64,000 nucleotides of DNA from JAMQKA01 sp043951865 (lineage in GTDB: Bacteria > Bacteroidota > Rhodothermia > Balneolales > Balneolaceae), in the NCBI RefSeq assembly GCF_043951865.1, contig NZ_JBINJF010000005.1:62001-126000 (forward strand), written 5' to 3'. The number at the start of each line of letters is the position of its first letter. The first letter of the stretch is position 1. A program made the position numbers and the translations under genes. Positions 27,603 through 37,545 of the stretch are shown piece after piece. The notes under the pieces were generated by a model. The model ran no database searches. It was not told the origin of the DNA and was given only the letters and a program-made list of their open reading frames with translations.

Positions 27603-29492
27603 TCAATCAGCCAGTTCAATTTCTGGTGGGATGTTACGCTGCCTCATGTCCTCTCCAATATAGAAGCTGGTGTGAGGCGGCTGGTTGTAAGCCACATTTT
27701 GCCAGGCAATACTCAGGCGATAGGTCGGGTCATGCATCAAGGTATAAAAGCGGTGTTCAGTTGGAATTGCCGTGGTGTAAATACGGAGCTCGTCTCCCTC
27801 TTCTGCACGCCAGATCACTTCTTCACGCCAATCGCCAAACAGGTCTGCACTCAATGTCGGAGTTGCTTTGGTCCCGTTGTTCGAGGTGGCGCCTTCCGCT
27901 TCGAAGATCAGCTCCGTCGCCACTGCTCTCCAGTTCCATTTTGTGATCCGGTTCCTGTTCAGCAACTCCCGTTGAAGGTCGCCATCCCACCACACAGCAA
28001 AATTGCAGGAAGCCGGCTTCCGGTCAGATATCTTTTCTCCTTTGGCATTGAACAGCCCCTCAATTCCACCGCCGCGCACCCACATTTCAGTACCCGGATA
28101 GCGCGGATCGATATTGGCCGCCAATCCGCGTCCCGGTCCTTCGCCCTCGTCACTGGCAGTTACGGACGGCTTTTTCCACAGTATGCGGCCCGACTCCGCC
28201 TCCCGGAAGTTGGCCCCGGCATCATCAAAACGCTCTTGTATGTGGAATATCTCATGACCGGGATTTGTCGGATCAAGGTCCCCGTAGTGAAGCGCGTCTC
28301 CGTGGCCAATACCAGTGGAATGCAGGCCGGTACCGTCATGATCAATCACCGCCGAGCCATAGATAATTTCATCCTTCTGGTCGGCATCGACATCACCCAC
28401 ACTCAGGCTGTGGTTGCCCTGCCCGGCATAGTCGGGATATCCCTCATTTGTATCAAATATCCACTGGCGCGTGAGCTTCTGATCCCGCCAGTTCCAGGCA
28501 ACAATTACCGAGCGCGTATAGTAGCCACGGGCCATTACCAGGCTGGGACGCTCGCCGTCCAGGTACGCCACGCCCGCCAGAAAGCGATCCACCCGGTTGC
28601 CGTAACCGTCTCCCCAGAGTTCCTCCAGCTGCTCACTGGTTGGAGTGAGCGTATCCGGATGACGCGGCGGGATATAATCTGTTGTGACCAGCTCGGCTCC
28701 CGTTTCTCCATTAAAAATTGTCAGGAATTCTGGCCCCTCAAGGATATATCCATCTTCGTTGCGGTGATCAGCGTCGGGATCGCCAATTACTTTGCCCGCT
28801 CCATCTACCGTGCCATCAGCCGTTTTGCAGGCCACCTCTGCCTTTCCGTCGCTGTCCAGGTCATACACTATAAACTGCGTGTAGTGCGCTCCTTCCCGAA
28901 TATTCTTGCCCAGGTTGATACGCCAGAGATGCGTACCGTCCAGCTCGTAGGCGTCCAGTATCGGCTCGTCGGTAAAGCCGGAATGCGAGTTGTCGTGGGC
29001 ACGACCGGTCTGATGCACTACAATCTCATATTGCCCGTCACCATCCAGGTCCCCGGCAGATGCATCGTTCGAGGTGTATCCGCGGGGCACGTTCACCGGC
29101 ACGGAGATATACGGTTTATCGGGATTGAGTGTATAGGACCCGCTGGTCTCACCCTCCCGACTATCCACGACCGGCTTCACAAAGTATGTGATATCAGACG
29201 CCCCGGCGGGCACGCGTTCGTCCACAAAATTTGTACCTCCTGCCAGGGGCGACTCATTGAGTTTTACCGGGGGACGACCGTCTGATTTTCGGTATACATT
29301 GAATTTGGTGTGAAAGGAATCGGTTGCCAGCAGCCTCCAGCTGATAAAGGCGGAATCATCCCCGTCAGGTATCGCTACTACACCGCGATCAATTTTCTCC
29401 ATCACGCGCTGAGCCTGTCCGCCGTGCGCGCTGATCGCCATTAACAAAGCTGACAGGCAAAATACTAATGGTATTTCTCTGGACTTGATCAT
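27603..29492 (-). CDS. Secreted PL11 rhamnogalacturonan lyase
   Basis: Cleaves the rhamnogalacturonan I backbone of pectin by beta-elimination, outside the cytoplasm. It is 629 residues, typical for the family. A signal peptide ends at GQAQ, followed by the N-terminal beta domain (VMEKIDRGVVAIP, SFHTKFNVYRKSD) and an eight-bladed propeller with calcium-type loops (GDLDGDGQYEIVV, YDLDSDGKAEVACKTADG). Family blocks GNHSLSVGDVDADQKDEI and LFGDWREEVIWR are present, and the end is AYNQPPHTSFYIG. It is followed on the sugar side by an esterase and GH31 upstream on the same strand, so a small pectin-related group (GH31, esterase, PL11) seems to exist beside the fucose genes. Confidence 0.93.
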   Translation of the reverse strand: MIKSREIPLVFCLSALLMAISAHGGQAQRVMEKIDRGVVAIPDGDDSAFISWRLLATDSFHTKFNVYRKSDGRPPVKLNESPLAGGTNFVDERVPAGASDITYFVKPVVDSREGETSGSYTLNPDKPYISVPVNVPRGYTSNDASAGDLDGDGQYEIVVHQTGRAHDNSHSGFTDEPILDAYELDGTHLWRINLGKNIREGAHYTQFIVYDLDSDGKAEVACKTADGTVDGAGKVIGDPDADHRNEDGYILEGPEFLTIFNGETGAELVTTDYIPPRHPDTLTPTSEQLEELWGDGYGNRVDRFLAGVAYLDGERPSLVMARGYYTRSVIVAWNWRDQKLTRQWIFDTNEGYPDYAGQGNHSLSVGDVDADQKDEIIYGSAVIDHDGTGLHSTGIGHGDALHYGDLDPTNPGHEIFHIQERFDDAGANFREAESGRILWKKPSVTASDEGEGPGRGLAANIDPRYPGTEMWVRGGGIEGLFNAKGEKISDRKPASCNFAVWWDGDLQRELLNRNRITKWNWRAVATELIFEAEGATSNNGTKATPTLSADLFGDWREEVIWRAEEGDELRIYTTAIPTEHRFYTLMHDPTYRLSIAWQNVAYNQPPHTSFYIGEDMRQRNIPPEIELAD

Positions 29493-29590
29493 TAAATATT
29501 TATCGGCTTTATAAGATTTATCACAAATTTCGAGCTGATTTCCCCCTGCTTGCGAATCCTTTTTAACTGCAGCGTGGACCGAGGCGCTTG

Positions 29591-30814
29591 TTACCTCAGC
29601 CAGCGATCCAGCCAGTCTATGGCGTCGTCCTGCATCGGGATGGTCATGGAGTGGGGCTCATCATAGTAGCTGGCCCGGAATTTCTCCGGCGCCCCCATCT
29701 TTTGATAGATAGTGGCAAGTTTTTCCTCCGCTGCCTTCATCCCTTTCACGGTAAACAGCTGGTCTTGCCGGGCGTTGAGAATCATAAGCGGTCTCGGGGC
29801 GTTCAGGGAGGCCACATCCGGCAGATCCAGGAAGCGATATTGACGGGGCACATACATCATCCAGGTATGGTTCCAGAAATGGCGCTGCAGCATCTCCCCG
29901 TATGTGCTGGAAAATCCCGCTATGACTCCGGCCTTGATGCGTTCATCCATCCCAAACAGGTACGTGGTTCGGAGTCCGCCGAGAGAAAGTCCCATCGCTG
30001 CTATCCGCGCCGTATCCACTTCCGGCCGGGAGTGAAGCAGATCGATCGCCCGGCGGTCGCCCTGCACGATGATGCCCGGCCAGGTGGTACCCGCCGCCAG
30101 GATCGTCTTTTCCACCGGCACTTCAAAGTCGCCGGCCAGATCGTTAAACGCCTCGATTTTTTTATTCAGGTCATCATGTTCCTGCTGAAGGTACTCGTCA
30201 ATGCGGCCAGATGTAACTTGTTGGGGATCAAGACGTTGAGAACCGAAATAGATCGCATCCGGACTCAGTACCACATATCCGCGCCGGGCCAGCTCATCCG
30301 CGTAGGTACGCCCCCCGTAGAGTTGACCGATATACTCCTTCAAAATGCGGGGCTGATGGTCGGTCATATTATGCTTTTCCTTGCCGTAGTAGTAAAAGCC
30401 CCCGTGATCGTGCAGTGCGACAACAGCCGGGGCGGGCGCTTCCAGGTTATCGGGAATCAGCAGATACGCCTCCGTTTTTTGATAGGCATTTACATTATAT
30501 CGTACCAGGTACTGCGTGTAGCCCTCACGCTGGTTTTTCTGCAGGACCTCGGTATCCAGCGGGGCAGGCTCCGGGTCGAACGCCAGCAGCGTCTCCATCC
30601 TGGAACGGGCCGTGGATCTCCACGTTTCCAGGCTGGTCCAGTCTTTGGCCAGGAACGAGAGGCTGTTCCGGTGTTGGGCGCTGTACTCTTTCAACAGGGG
30701 ATAAAAATTGCCCACATCCGAAGATCCATCTTGTGCAGTGGAACGGCTGGTTGCTGCCATAGCTATCATCATTATGCTTAACATGAAGATTAATTTATGC
30801 GATCTTTTTTTCAT
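29591..30814 (-). CDS. Secreted alpha/beta-hydrolase, putative carbohydrate esterase
   Basis: An exported serine hydrolase of about 407 residues. The ATG at 30814 follows GGGAG by five bases and starts a signal peptide (MKKRSHKLIFMLSIMMIAM); a GTG four codons upstream is less likely. The nucleophile elbow GLSLGG lies near residue 275, the acid Asp in NARQDQL near 350, and the His in EPHSM near 388, so the triad looks complete. A conserved VVALHDHGGFYYYGKEKH segment forms the oxyanion side. Relatives are annotated as dienelactone-hydrolase-like or acetyl-xylan-esterase-like. Between PL11 and GH31 genes it may remove acetyl or methyl groups from pectic or hemicellulosic chains, but the ester is not known. 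Confidence 0.75.
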   Translation of the reverse strand: MKKRSHKLIFMLSIMMIAMAATSRSTAQDGSSDVGNFYPLLKEYSAQHRNSLSFLAKDWTSLETWRSTARSRMETLLAFDPEPAPLDTEVLQKNQREGYTQYLVRYNVNAYQKTEAYLLIPDNLEAPAPAVVALHDHGGFYYYGKEKHNMTDHQPRILKEYIGQLYGGRTYADELARRGYVVLSPDAIYFGSQRLDPQQVTSGRIDEYLQQEHDDLNKKIEAFNDLAGDFEVPVEKTILAAGTTWPGIIVQGDRRAIDLLHSRPEVDTARIAAMGLSLGGLRTTYLFGMDERIKAGVIAGFSSTYGEMLQRHFWNHTWMMYVPRQYRFLDLPDVASLNAPRPLMILNARQDQLFTVKGMKAAEEKLATIYQKMGAPEKFRASYYDEPHSMTIPMQDDAIDWLDRWLR

Positions 30815-30860
30815 ACGGTCTCCCACGGGGGTTCAACGGTTAATATTCAATTTTTTAGCT

Positions 30861-33395
30861 TCACTTTAACATCGTAACCGTAATATCATGCCGGCTGCTG
30901 CCCTGCAGGCGCACCAGGAGCTCCCCGCTTTTCTCGTCATAAAACCATCCCGGCTGCCCGGAATCGGAAAATTTAGCGTACCCCGCGAATTTGGTCAGCC
31001 TGCGCTGCCCCTCGGCCATCGCCTTGGGAGATATTTCAGTATGAATTTTGAGCCTGTAATTCCGTTCGGGGACCTCATACTCTCCCTCCGGGGCTTGTAT
31101 CTCTACCCGCAGCTGATCCGTATTGTCTATCGACCGGATCTCCGTAACTGCATAGTTCCCCTCGGTATACTCCTTGCTGGTACCGTCATCATCATATATT
31201 TCGTAGGAGGAGGTGTCGTGCGGAAAGATCTCCAGGGTCAGTGTGTCGGCGGGCATCTCACCCAGTTGCTCAATACGATTGCGCTGCGGAATAATACCAC
31301 CGGCTTTTACAAAAATGGGGAGCTCCTCCAGGGGCGTGACAATATTGTAATACTGCCGGCCGGTGTATTGTTGCCCGCTCCAGTAGTCATACCATGTACC
31401 TTCCGGCAAGTAAATGGTGCGTGTTTGAGCTCCTTTCGTGGTAACCGGTGCTACCAGCAGGTTGTCCCCGAACAGGTATTGGTCATCGATATCATAGGTG
31501 TTGATGTCGTCCTGGTATTCGAGGACCAGGGCCCGCATCAGTGGCATGCCGGTGTTGTGCATTTTCCAGGCTTCACTGTAGATATACGGGATGAACCGGT
31601 AGCGCATCCGATCGTACTTCCTGAAAATGCGTTCTGCCTGATCCCCGTAGCTCCAGGGCTCCTTGTAGCCGGGATGATCCATCCCGAAAAGGTGCGCCAC
31701 GGGGCTGAACATCCCGAACTGGCTCCACCGTATGTAGAGCTCCGGATCGGGTTTGTGTTCAAATCCCCCCATGTTGTGCGACCAGTAGCCCACGCCGGAG
31801 AGTCCCATGTTGAGTCCCGCGCGGATGACCGGCTCAAAATACAGCCACTCGCTGGGCCAGTCGCCCGCCCAGATGTAGGGATACCGCTGAATGCCGGCAT
31901 AGCCCTCTCGCGTCAGGTTAAACCCGCGCATGTTGTTTTCTTCCTGGAATCGCTCAAATGGAACTTTTGCATAGGCGATCGGGAACAGGTTGTGCAGGCG
32001 TTCGGCCTCCTCCCCCTGTGGACCCACCTTGTCGCTTTCATTGGCTTTGTGACCAAAAGCGCTGCCTTCATCCGTCTTGAAAAACATCGCGCCCTGCTCC
32101 ACCACCTTTTGCACGCCGTTTTCCCACCACCAGTCGACGGCGGCCGAATCAAAAAAATTGACAAATTCGCCCTTCCCATCGGGCTCCGGGTAGACGACTC
32201 CCGCCTCGCGGGCGCGGTCCAGCAGGTTATACTTTTCGCCGTTGTCGTACCGGGGACGCACATGCAGCCCCACCATGTCAAAGTTCATGGCATAAAGGCT
32301 GTCGAACATGGCGGTGGGATTGTCAAAAGTTTCTCTCCATTCAAATGTCGTGGAGCCGTGACCATTGGGCCCAAAAATACGCCAGGTGGAATCGAGATGG
32401 AGCAGGTCTGCCGGAATCCCGGAGTCCTTGAATTTACGACCCAGGTTGACCACGTATTCATCAGAGGTATGCTGCTCATGTCCCCAGGTGCCCCCGCTGT
32501 AGGTACCGACATGAAGTCCGTGGGCAAATTTGGGAATCAGCGGTGCCTTGCCGGTCAGGGTGGTATACTGATCCAGCAGTTTCGGAAAGTCCGGCCCGTA
32601 TATAAAATAGTAATCGACGGCTCCCCCTTCGGCTTTAAACGAGTAGCTGTTTTCCCGGGTGTGTCCCATATCCCATTCAGTTGCATAGGGCGTGTGGAAA
32701 AAGATGCCGTACCCCCTGGTGCTCATAAAAAACGGTACGGGTGCATAATTCGCCTCCAGAATATTATATGCTCCCACAATATGAGGGCGACCGGTGCCCC
32801 GGCCCACATTCAGCTGTATCTTCTTACCTCGCTGATCGACAAAATCCATCCGTTCGCCAAAACCGAAAAAGTGCTCTTCCGGCAACAACTTTTTCTGTAC
32901 CCAAACCGCTTCCCCCTGCTTCTTCATGCCGCCGGCCGACTGCGTTTCAAGGATTGTCTCGGTATTGAGCAGCGTTCCGTCCGGCTTTCGAAATTCAACA
33001 GAAAGCGGATATTTCTTCACCCTGACCACAAGTTCCCCGGTATCGACAATGAGCTCCTGGTCCGTTTCATGCAGTTCCATGTTGACAGCCGCCCACCGGT
33101 TCTCCACCAGCATCCACTCTTTGCCGGCAGTATCAAACGATCGCTCCCAGCTGGCGCGGACCCGCACGATGGAAGGCGTACAAAATTGCATCTGGAGATC
33201 GGCATGTTCACCGCTGAACAGTATCACATTTCCCTCCCGGCTGAAATCCGACCGGAGATCTCCGAGAGAAGTCTGGGCCCTGAGGTTACCGGTTAAGAAG
33301 ACGCTTAAAAAGATCAGCACTGACAGTCCCCATCCTATGGTACTGCTGCGATACCTGATGGTTAAAAAATTATTATCGTTTCCTGCAATTTTCAT
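30861..33395 (-). CDS. Secreted GH31 glycosidase
   Basis: Second GH31 enzyme of the window, 844 residues and only distantly similar to the first. A long hydrophobic leader (GWGLSVLIFLSVFLTG) ends at NLRAQ. The beta-sandwich holds EEHFFGFGERMDFVDQRGKK. The barrel has PKFAHGLHVGTYSGG and the catalytic region FFKTDEGSAFG, with the nucleophile-position Asp near residue 441. The C-terminal part has the DDDGTSKEYTEGNY block. It precedes the esterase gene by 46 bp on the same strand. GH31 members act on alpha-xylosides, alpha-glucosides, alpha-galactosides or sulfoquinovosides; the sequence alone does not decide. Confidence 0.88.
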   Translation of the reverse strand: MKIAGNDNNFLTIRYRSSTIGWGLSVLIFLSVFLTGNLRAQTSLGDLRSDFSREGNVILFSGEHADLQMQFCTPSIVRVRASWERSFDTAGKEWMLVENRWAAVNMELHETDQELIVDTGELVVRVKKYPLSVEFRKPDGTLLNTETILETQSAGGMKKQGEAVWVQKKLLPEEHFFGFGERMDFVDQRGKKIQLNVGRGTGRPHIVGAYNILEANYAPVPFFMSTRGYGIFFHTPYATEWDMGHTRENSYSFKAEGGAVDYYFIYGPDFPKLLDQYTTLTGKAPLIPKFAHGLHVGTYSGGTWGHEQHTSDEYVVNLGRKFKDSGIPADLLHLDSTWRIFGPNGHGSTTFEWRETFDNPTAMFDSLYAMNFDMVGLHVRPRYDNGEKYNLLDRAREAGVVYPEPDGKGEFVNFFDSAAVDWWWENGVQKVVEQGAMFFKTDEGSAFGHKANESDKVGPQGEEAERLHNLFPIAYAKVPFERFQEENNMRGFNLTREGYAGIQRYPYIWAGDWPSEWLYFEPVIRAGLNMGLSGVGYWSHNMGGFEHKPDPELYIRWSQFGMFSPVAHLFGMDHPGYKEPWSYGDQAERIFRKYDRMRYRFIPYIYSEAWKMHNTGMPLMRALVLEYQDDINTYDIDDQYLFGDNLLVAPVTTKGAQTRTIYLPEGTWYDYWSGQQYTGRQYYNIVTPLEELPIFVKAGGIIPQRNRIEQLGEMPADTLTLEIFPHDTSSYEIYDDDGTSKEYTEGNYAVTEIRSIDNTDQLRVEIQAPEGEYEVPERNYRLKIHTEISPKAMAEGQRRLTKFAGYAKFSDSGQPGWFYDEKSGELLVRLQGSSRHDITVTMLK

Positions 33396-33753
33396 AATCC
33401 AAGTTGTTACCGCTCTTTTGTATATTTACCAGGAGGTTCTGCAAAACCCTCAATTCCCCGTTCTGAGGGAGTTGTACTCGCGTTTAAAAGATCAATACGG
33501 TCGGTGGTACAACCACTTTCCAACACAATAGCAGGTTCTGCAAAGGTCTCTACCACAGTAAAAATATGTTGTGTGTAAATAACACTATTTAGGGAGAACT
33601 AGCAACCTGTCCGCCACCCTGTCCGGGATGAAATTACCGGTCAGATGCAGCAATCCCGCCTTATTTATTCGGAATGATACTTGATTATGGTTGAACAGAT
33701 CGATATCAACCAATAGGATACAATAAATATTATCAACCTTTAACTACTCATAT
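33396..33753. other. Divergent intergenic region
   Basis: This 358-bp spacer lies between GH31 (minus) and the TPR-like gene (plus). It has no gene. A 12-base direct repeat AGGTTCTGCAAA occurs at 33434-33445 and 33533-33544; with only two copies it may be chance. Confidence 0.4.
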
Positions 33754-34575
33754 TTGATTCACCCACTCACTTGCACCGATTATTGCGGAAATCGATTCAC
33801 CATCTGTTTTATCCTGTCTCTTCTTATTGTACTCTGGAGCGCTCCCCGAGGCGCCACTGCACAAAATCCTTACGAGACGGGCAAAAAGTGGTTCCAACAG
33901 CGTTCCGCAGAGGCCGATTCCTTTCGCGCCCAACCTGCCTATATAAATAAAGCGCTAGAGAGCTTTGAGGAGGCACGCAAAAAAGAAATCAATCCCGAAG
34001 AAACAGCTACATTTCTGCTGCGCTCCTATTATTTCAAGGGAATGTTCCTGGGATTACCCGAAGAGCGACAAAAAGAGCTGTATGACCGCGGTAAAAAGCT
34101 TGGAGAAGAGATGATGGAGCGCTTTCCCAGGTCGGTGCCGATCAAATTCTGGTATGGGGCGAACGTGGGTCGGTGGGCGGATGTACACGGTTTTGTTGCG
34201 GCGGCCACCAACGGCATCTCCAAAAAGCTGCGGGCGGTCTGCGAGGAGATTATTTCCCTGGACGCCGACTACCAGGGAGGCGGCGGCTATCGTATTCTCG
34301 CACAAGTGCATTTCCACTCCCCGAACATACCGCTGGTGATGGGCTGGCCCTCTGATCAAAAAGCCCTGGAGTTGGTGGAAAAAGCAGTCAACATCGCGCC
34401 GGAGCATCCCACCAACTTGCTGCTGTATGCGCAGCTGCTGCTTGAATTTGATCGCGGTGAGGAAGCCCGGAACCAGCTCAAAACAATACTTAATCTCGAA
34501 CCACGCCCCGACAACCTGGTGGAGGATCGGTATGTCCAGTACCGGGCGCGGCAGTTGCTTGAAGGGTCATTATAA
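33754..34575 (+). CDS. Exported TPR-like protein, TatT-related
   Basis: A 273-residue exported helical protein. The leader FTICFILSLLIVLW ends near ATAQ. The rest consists of helix pairs: ALESFEEARKKEINPE, then an IKFWYGANVGRWADVHGF block, then AVNIAPEHPTNLLLYAQLLL and ILNLEPRP near the end. The FWYGANVGRWA-type block recalls TatT-like proteins associated with periplasmic solute binding, but there is no TRAP transporter nearby. The best start available is a TTG at 33754; no in-frame ATG lies upstream and no good ribosome-binding site is visible. Its stop is one base before the stop of the next, convergent gene. Confidence 0.6.
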   Translation: MIHPLTCTDYCGNRFTICFILSLLIVLWSAPRGATAQNPYETGKKWFQQRSAEADSFRAQPAYINKALESFEEARKKEINPEETATFLLRSYYFKGMFLGLPEERQKELYDRGKKLGEEMMERFPRSVPIKFWYGANVGRWADVHGFVAAATNGISKKLRAVCEEIISLDADYQGGGGYRILAQVHFHSPNIPLVMGWPSDQKALELVEKAVNIAPEHPTNLLLYAQLLLEFDRGEEARNQLKTILNLEPRPDNLVEDRYVQYRARQLLEGSL

Positions 34576-34576
34576 G

Positions 34577-34972
34577 CTATCTCAGCAGGTGCATCATAAA
34601 TCCTGCCAGTTCCCGGCTGAGCATCTCGTCTTTCAGTCGACCGTTCACCTCCAGCCTACTCTCATCATTTAACACTGGTTCTGCAGGAGAGGAAAAAGTT
34701 GCTTCCCGCTTTCTCTCATCGGGAGTTTGCATGGTAGCTACGATATCACACTGATTGGCCGGCTTCTGAAAATCCACACCATTTTGGTTGGGAATACGAA
34801 TCGTGAAATCGAGGATGGCATCCCGGAATCCGCCCCCGGTATCGATGGCGGAAAATTCCAGCTCTATGGTTTGGGAGGCGGGCAATTCCAGTGATCTGCC
34901 GTTCAGTGAAAGCGCCTTGAGCTGAGCCGTCGTTTGTATTTTCATCTGCATTATTTGCTTTTCGACCACCAC
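34577..34972 (-). CDS. Hypothetical protein
   Basis: A 131-residue protein I do not recognise. It is predicted soluble, with a mixed beta/helix pattern, no signal peptide and no membrane helix (IELEFSAIDTGGGFRDAILDF, RLKDEMLSRELAGFMMHLLR at the end). The start is uncertain: GTG at 34972, or ATG codons at 34954 and 34948. It overlaps no gene and is convergent with the TPR-like gene. Confidence 0.5.
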   Translation of the reverse strand: MVVEKQIMQMKIQTTAQLKALSLNGRSLELPASQTIELEFSAIDTGGGFRDAILDFTIRIPNQNGVDFQKPANQCDIVATMQTPDERKREATFSSPAEPVLNDESRLEVNGRLKDEMLSRELAGFMMHLLR

Positions 34973-35084
34973 GGTGGCGGTCGTTAACTAAAACCTGATG
35001 TGAACCTGAACATTTTCTCCCTTGAATGCGGGAACGTCTTTGACTGATATTGAAGGAAGATAGAGAAACGACATGTTAAGTGAC

Positions 35085-35126
35085 AAAAAAAGAGGCCGCA
35101 CTGCATGCTGCAGGGACAGCCTCTTA
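35085..35126 (-). terminator. Intrinsic terminator of the TonB-dependent receptor gene
   Basis: Read on the minus strand, AAGAGGC (35125-35119) and GCCTCTT (35096-35090) form the stem base around a loop rich in TGCAGCATGCAG, followed by seven T bases. It lies about 80 bases after the receptor stop codon, in the correct orientation. Confidence 0.85.
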
Positions 35127-35205
35127 ATCTTATTGATTATTGGAAGACTTTGTGAACCATCTTTTTGCCAATTCCGGCATGTTTGGCCTTGGACAAAACC
35201 CTCAA

Positions 35206-37545
35206 TCAGAAAGCATACTCAAAACTCAGGCGAAAGTTTCGGCCCGGCTCGCTTTGCCAGTACACATAGCTTCCGTAATTGGCACCGGAATACAAGTATT
35301 CGTCCAGCAGGTTATTGATATTCAGTGAGATGCTGTAGTTGCGTTGTTCCCAGGAGAGGGCTCCGTCCATCCTGAAGTAGTCCGGCAGGTACGACTCGTT
35401 CTCAGCATTCCAGTTCCATGAGGAACGATCCACCTGGTATTGGTAGCCGAGTGAAAGTCCCAGTCCCTCAAGAGAACCTTCCCGCAACGTGTACGTCAGC
35501 CACCCATTGGTCAGATGGCGCGCATGACCCGCCACCCTGGTTCCCACATTTTCCGGATTGGTGTCTTCCGTAATCTTTACGTCGGTATTGGCGTAGTTAA
35601 GCACCGCCCTGAGTCCGGGAGCCACCTGTCCGCGGAGGTCGAACTCCACACCTTTGGATACAGCTTCGCCCAGCTGAATAGAGTAATTCTGGTTTTCAGG
35701 ATCGCCAACCAGCATATTCTCTTTGGTCATGTGGTAATAAGTGATGGTGGAGTACCACCGCCCGTTGGCCCACTCGCGCTTGATGCCGCCTTCCAGGTTG
35801 TTGCCCCGCTCGGGATCAAACGCCTCTCCCCGGGCATTTTGGCCGGTTTGAGGGATAAAAGACTGATCGTACATTCCGTAGATACTGGTATTTTCAGTGA
35901 CTGAAAAACTGAGCGCGGCACGGGGCGAAAACACCTGGTCTTCCGTACCGGAACCATACGAGGAGCTCTCGTAATCGGTCAGCCGGCCCGCAAGCGTAAC
36001 GCGAATGCGGTCGTCGAAAAAGCCGAGCTGGTCCTGCAGGTAATACGAAAGGTACTCACTGCGGACGATGTTGCCACCCGCCCTTTTTCTGAGACTGGTC
36101 TCGCGGTCAAACTCGGGAATGGTGGCATTGGCGTTACTCGGATTATAGATATTGAACGGTTGGCTCTGGGAGTCCAGGGCACCGGATTGATTCCAGTCGG
36201 CAAAGTAGTTTTTATAACCGAAATCCAATCCTGCCAATATGTTGTGAGAAACACCCCCGGTTTGCTCTTCCCCGCGCAGAAACAGCTGCCCCAGCTTGGC
36301 TTCGTCACGGGCATCCCAGATGCTCAGGCGCCGGATCATATCTCCATTATTCTGGATGCTGTCGAGCCACATTGAGTTGCCCACCTGGTCGTAATTCATA
36401 TATCCCAGCTGACCGGTAATACTCCAGTTGTCATTAAACTGGTGCGTCAGGTTCAGATGGGCAAACTGTTCCTTCATTTCGGTAGGTTCAATTCGGGGAT
36501 CAAAGATGGAAAAATCCCTCGGCAGGGTTCCAAAATCGGTCGGGGCAAACACATAGGCAGAACCGATATACATCTCAGAATACTGCAGCGAATACTGTGC
36601 CGTCACCGTGGTATTGTCGCCAATACCGTAGCTGAGGGAGGGTGCCAGGGTGTAGCGGTCGTTAAATCCATATTCCCGGTGCGAGTTTTCAGTGGTGCCC
36701 GCGCCGTTAAAACGATAGAGCAGACGGCCGTCTTCACTCAGTTTTCCACCAACATCTACCGTAGCTCTCAGCGTATTGTAGCTGCCTGTGGTCAAGCCGA
36801 CTTCACCTATAGATTGACTGACCGGCTTTTTCGTGACCACATTATAGAGTCCGCCGGGCTCGCCGCTGGAAAGCATAAAGGCGGACGGACCTTTTACAAA
36901 TTCAATACGCTCAACCATCACCATATCTTCCGCAAGCGGTCCCCAGCTGGACTGCACATTCATGCCGTTGCGGAAGGCCGGAATCCGGAAGCCCCGCATG
37001 TTAATCCGCGCAAAATTTCCCCAGTGCTCAATCATCTGTGCCCCGCTCACGTTTCTGCTGACCGACTCCAGCATATCAATCGATTGCTGGTCGTCGATCA
37101 GATCCTTGGTGATAACCTGAATATTTTGGGGAGCACTGATTAACTCCTGATTGAGCCGCAGCGACTGCGAAATGCCCGCAGTATTGTAGTTCGCCATGCT
37201 TCTGCCTGAAACGGTGACTTCCCCCATCGCCTCAACCCGTTGTTCCAGAGTTGCATCCAGTTCCAGGTTTCGATCAACAGCCAGGTTGCGGGTAAAGCGC
37301 TTATATCCCACTGTTGAGATCACGAGCGTATAGTCCCCTTCCGGGACGCCCGCAATTTCATACCTGCCTTCGACTGTAGTCGATGCCCCGTGAGAAGTGC
37401 CCTCAAGTACCACATTGGCATTTACCACCGGATCGCCATTGGCGGTGGTTACCGTTCCTGAAATTGAAAATTGCTGATTTTGCTGTGCCAGTGCTGAAAT
37501 GCACGTAGCAGCGAATAGAAGTAGTATAGACGTAGCTCTTTTCAT
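35206..37545 (-). CDS. TonB-dependent siderophore-type outer-membrane receptor
   Basis: A 779-residue outer-membrane receptor. A signal peptide (ILLLFAATCISALAQ) precedes a carboxypeptidase-regulatory-like domain (SGTVTTANGDPVVNANVVLEG), typical of Bacteroidota receptors. Its plug has the siderophore-receptor signature: APQNIQVITKDLIDDQQS, INMRGFRI, then VERIEFVKGPSAFMLSSGEP. The barrel ends in FRLSFEYAF. FhuA/FecA-like proteins of this kind import ferric siderophores. No SusD partner or ABC transporter lies next to it, so it is a stand-alone receptor unrelated to the sugar locus. The terminator at 35085-35126 ends it. Confidence 0.92.
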   Translation of the reverse strand: MKRATSILLLFAATCISALAQQNQQFSISGTVTTANGDPVVNANVVLEGTSHGASTTVEGRYEIAGVPEGDYTLVISTVGYKRFTRNLAVDRNLELDATLEQRVEAMGEVTVSGRSMANYNTAGISQSLRLNQELISAPQNIQVITKDLIDDQQSIDMLESVSRNVSGAQMIEHWGNFARINMRGFRIPAFRNGMNVQSSWGPLAEDMVMVERIEFVKGPSAFMLSSGEPGGLYNVVTKKPVSQSIGEVGLTTGSYNTLRATVDVGGKLSEDGRLLYRFNGAGTTENSHREYGFNDRYTLAPSLSYGIGDNTTVTAQYSLQYSEMYIGSAYVFAPTDFGTLPRDFSIFDPRIEPTEMKEQFAHLNLTHQFNDNWSITGQLGYMNYDQVGNSMWLDSIQNNGDMIRRLSIWDARDEAKLGQLFLRGEEQTGGVSHNILAGLDFGYKNYFADWNQSGALDSQSQPFNIYNPSNANATIPEFDRETSLRKRAGGNIVRSEYLSYYLQDQLGFFDDRIRVTLAGRLTDYESSSYGSGTEDQVFSPRAALSFSVTENTSIYGMYDQSFIPQTGQNARGEAFDPERGNNLEGGIKREWANGRWYSTITYYHMTKENMLVGDPENQNYSIQLGEAVSKGVEFDLRGQVAPGLRAVLNYANTDVKITEDTNPENVGTRVAGHARHLTNGWLTYTLREGSLEGLGLSLGYQYQVDRSSWNWNAENESYLPDYFRMDGALSWEQRNYSISLNINNLLDEYLYSGANYGSYVYWQSEPGRNFRLSFEYAF

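Noticed and set aside
27170..27619. Minus-strand frame of 149 codons in the SDR-PL11 gap
   Set aside because: The protein passes through palindromic repeats and has the character of repeat-derived false genes; no homology is recognised.
27414..29285. Long plus-strand open frame of 623 codons
   Set aside because: It lies antisense to the PL11 gene, which has clear domains and a signal peptide. The plus-strand translation shows no family features and is an effect of codon bias.
29588..30781. Plus-strand open frame of 397 codons
   Set aside because: It mirrors the esterase gene, whose triad and signal peptide are clear on the minus strand.
30888..33296. Long plus-strand open frame of 802 codons
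   Set aside because: It is antisense to the second GH31 gene; the protein has no recognisable motifs.
33434..33544. 12-base direct repeat AGGTTCTGCAAA
   Set aside because: Only two copies 99 bp apart, without symmetry or a clear link to a promoter; chance cannot be excluded.
34577..34972. Assignment of the 131-residue protein to a known family
   Set aside because: The beta/helix pattern is not specific and no motif stands out, so it is left as hypothetical.
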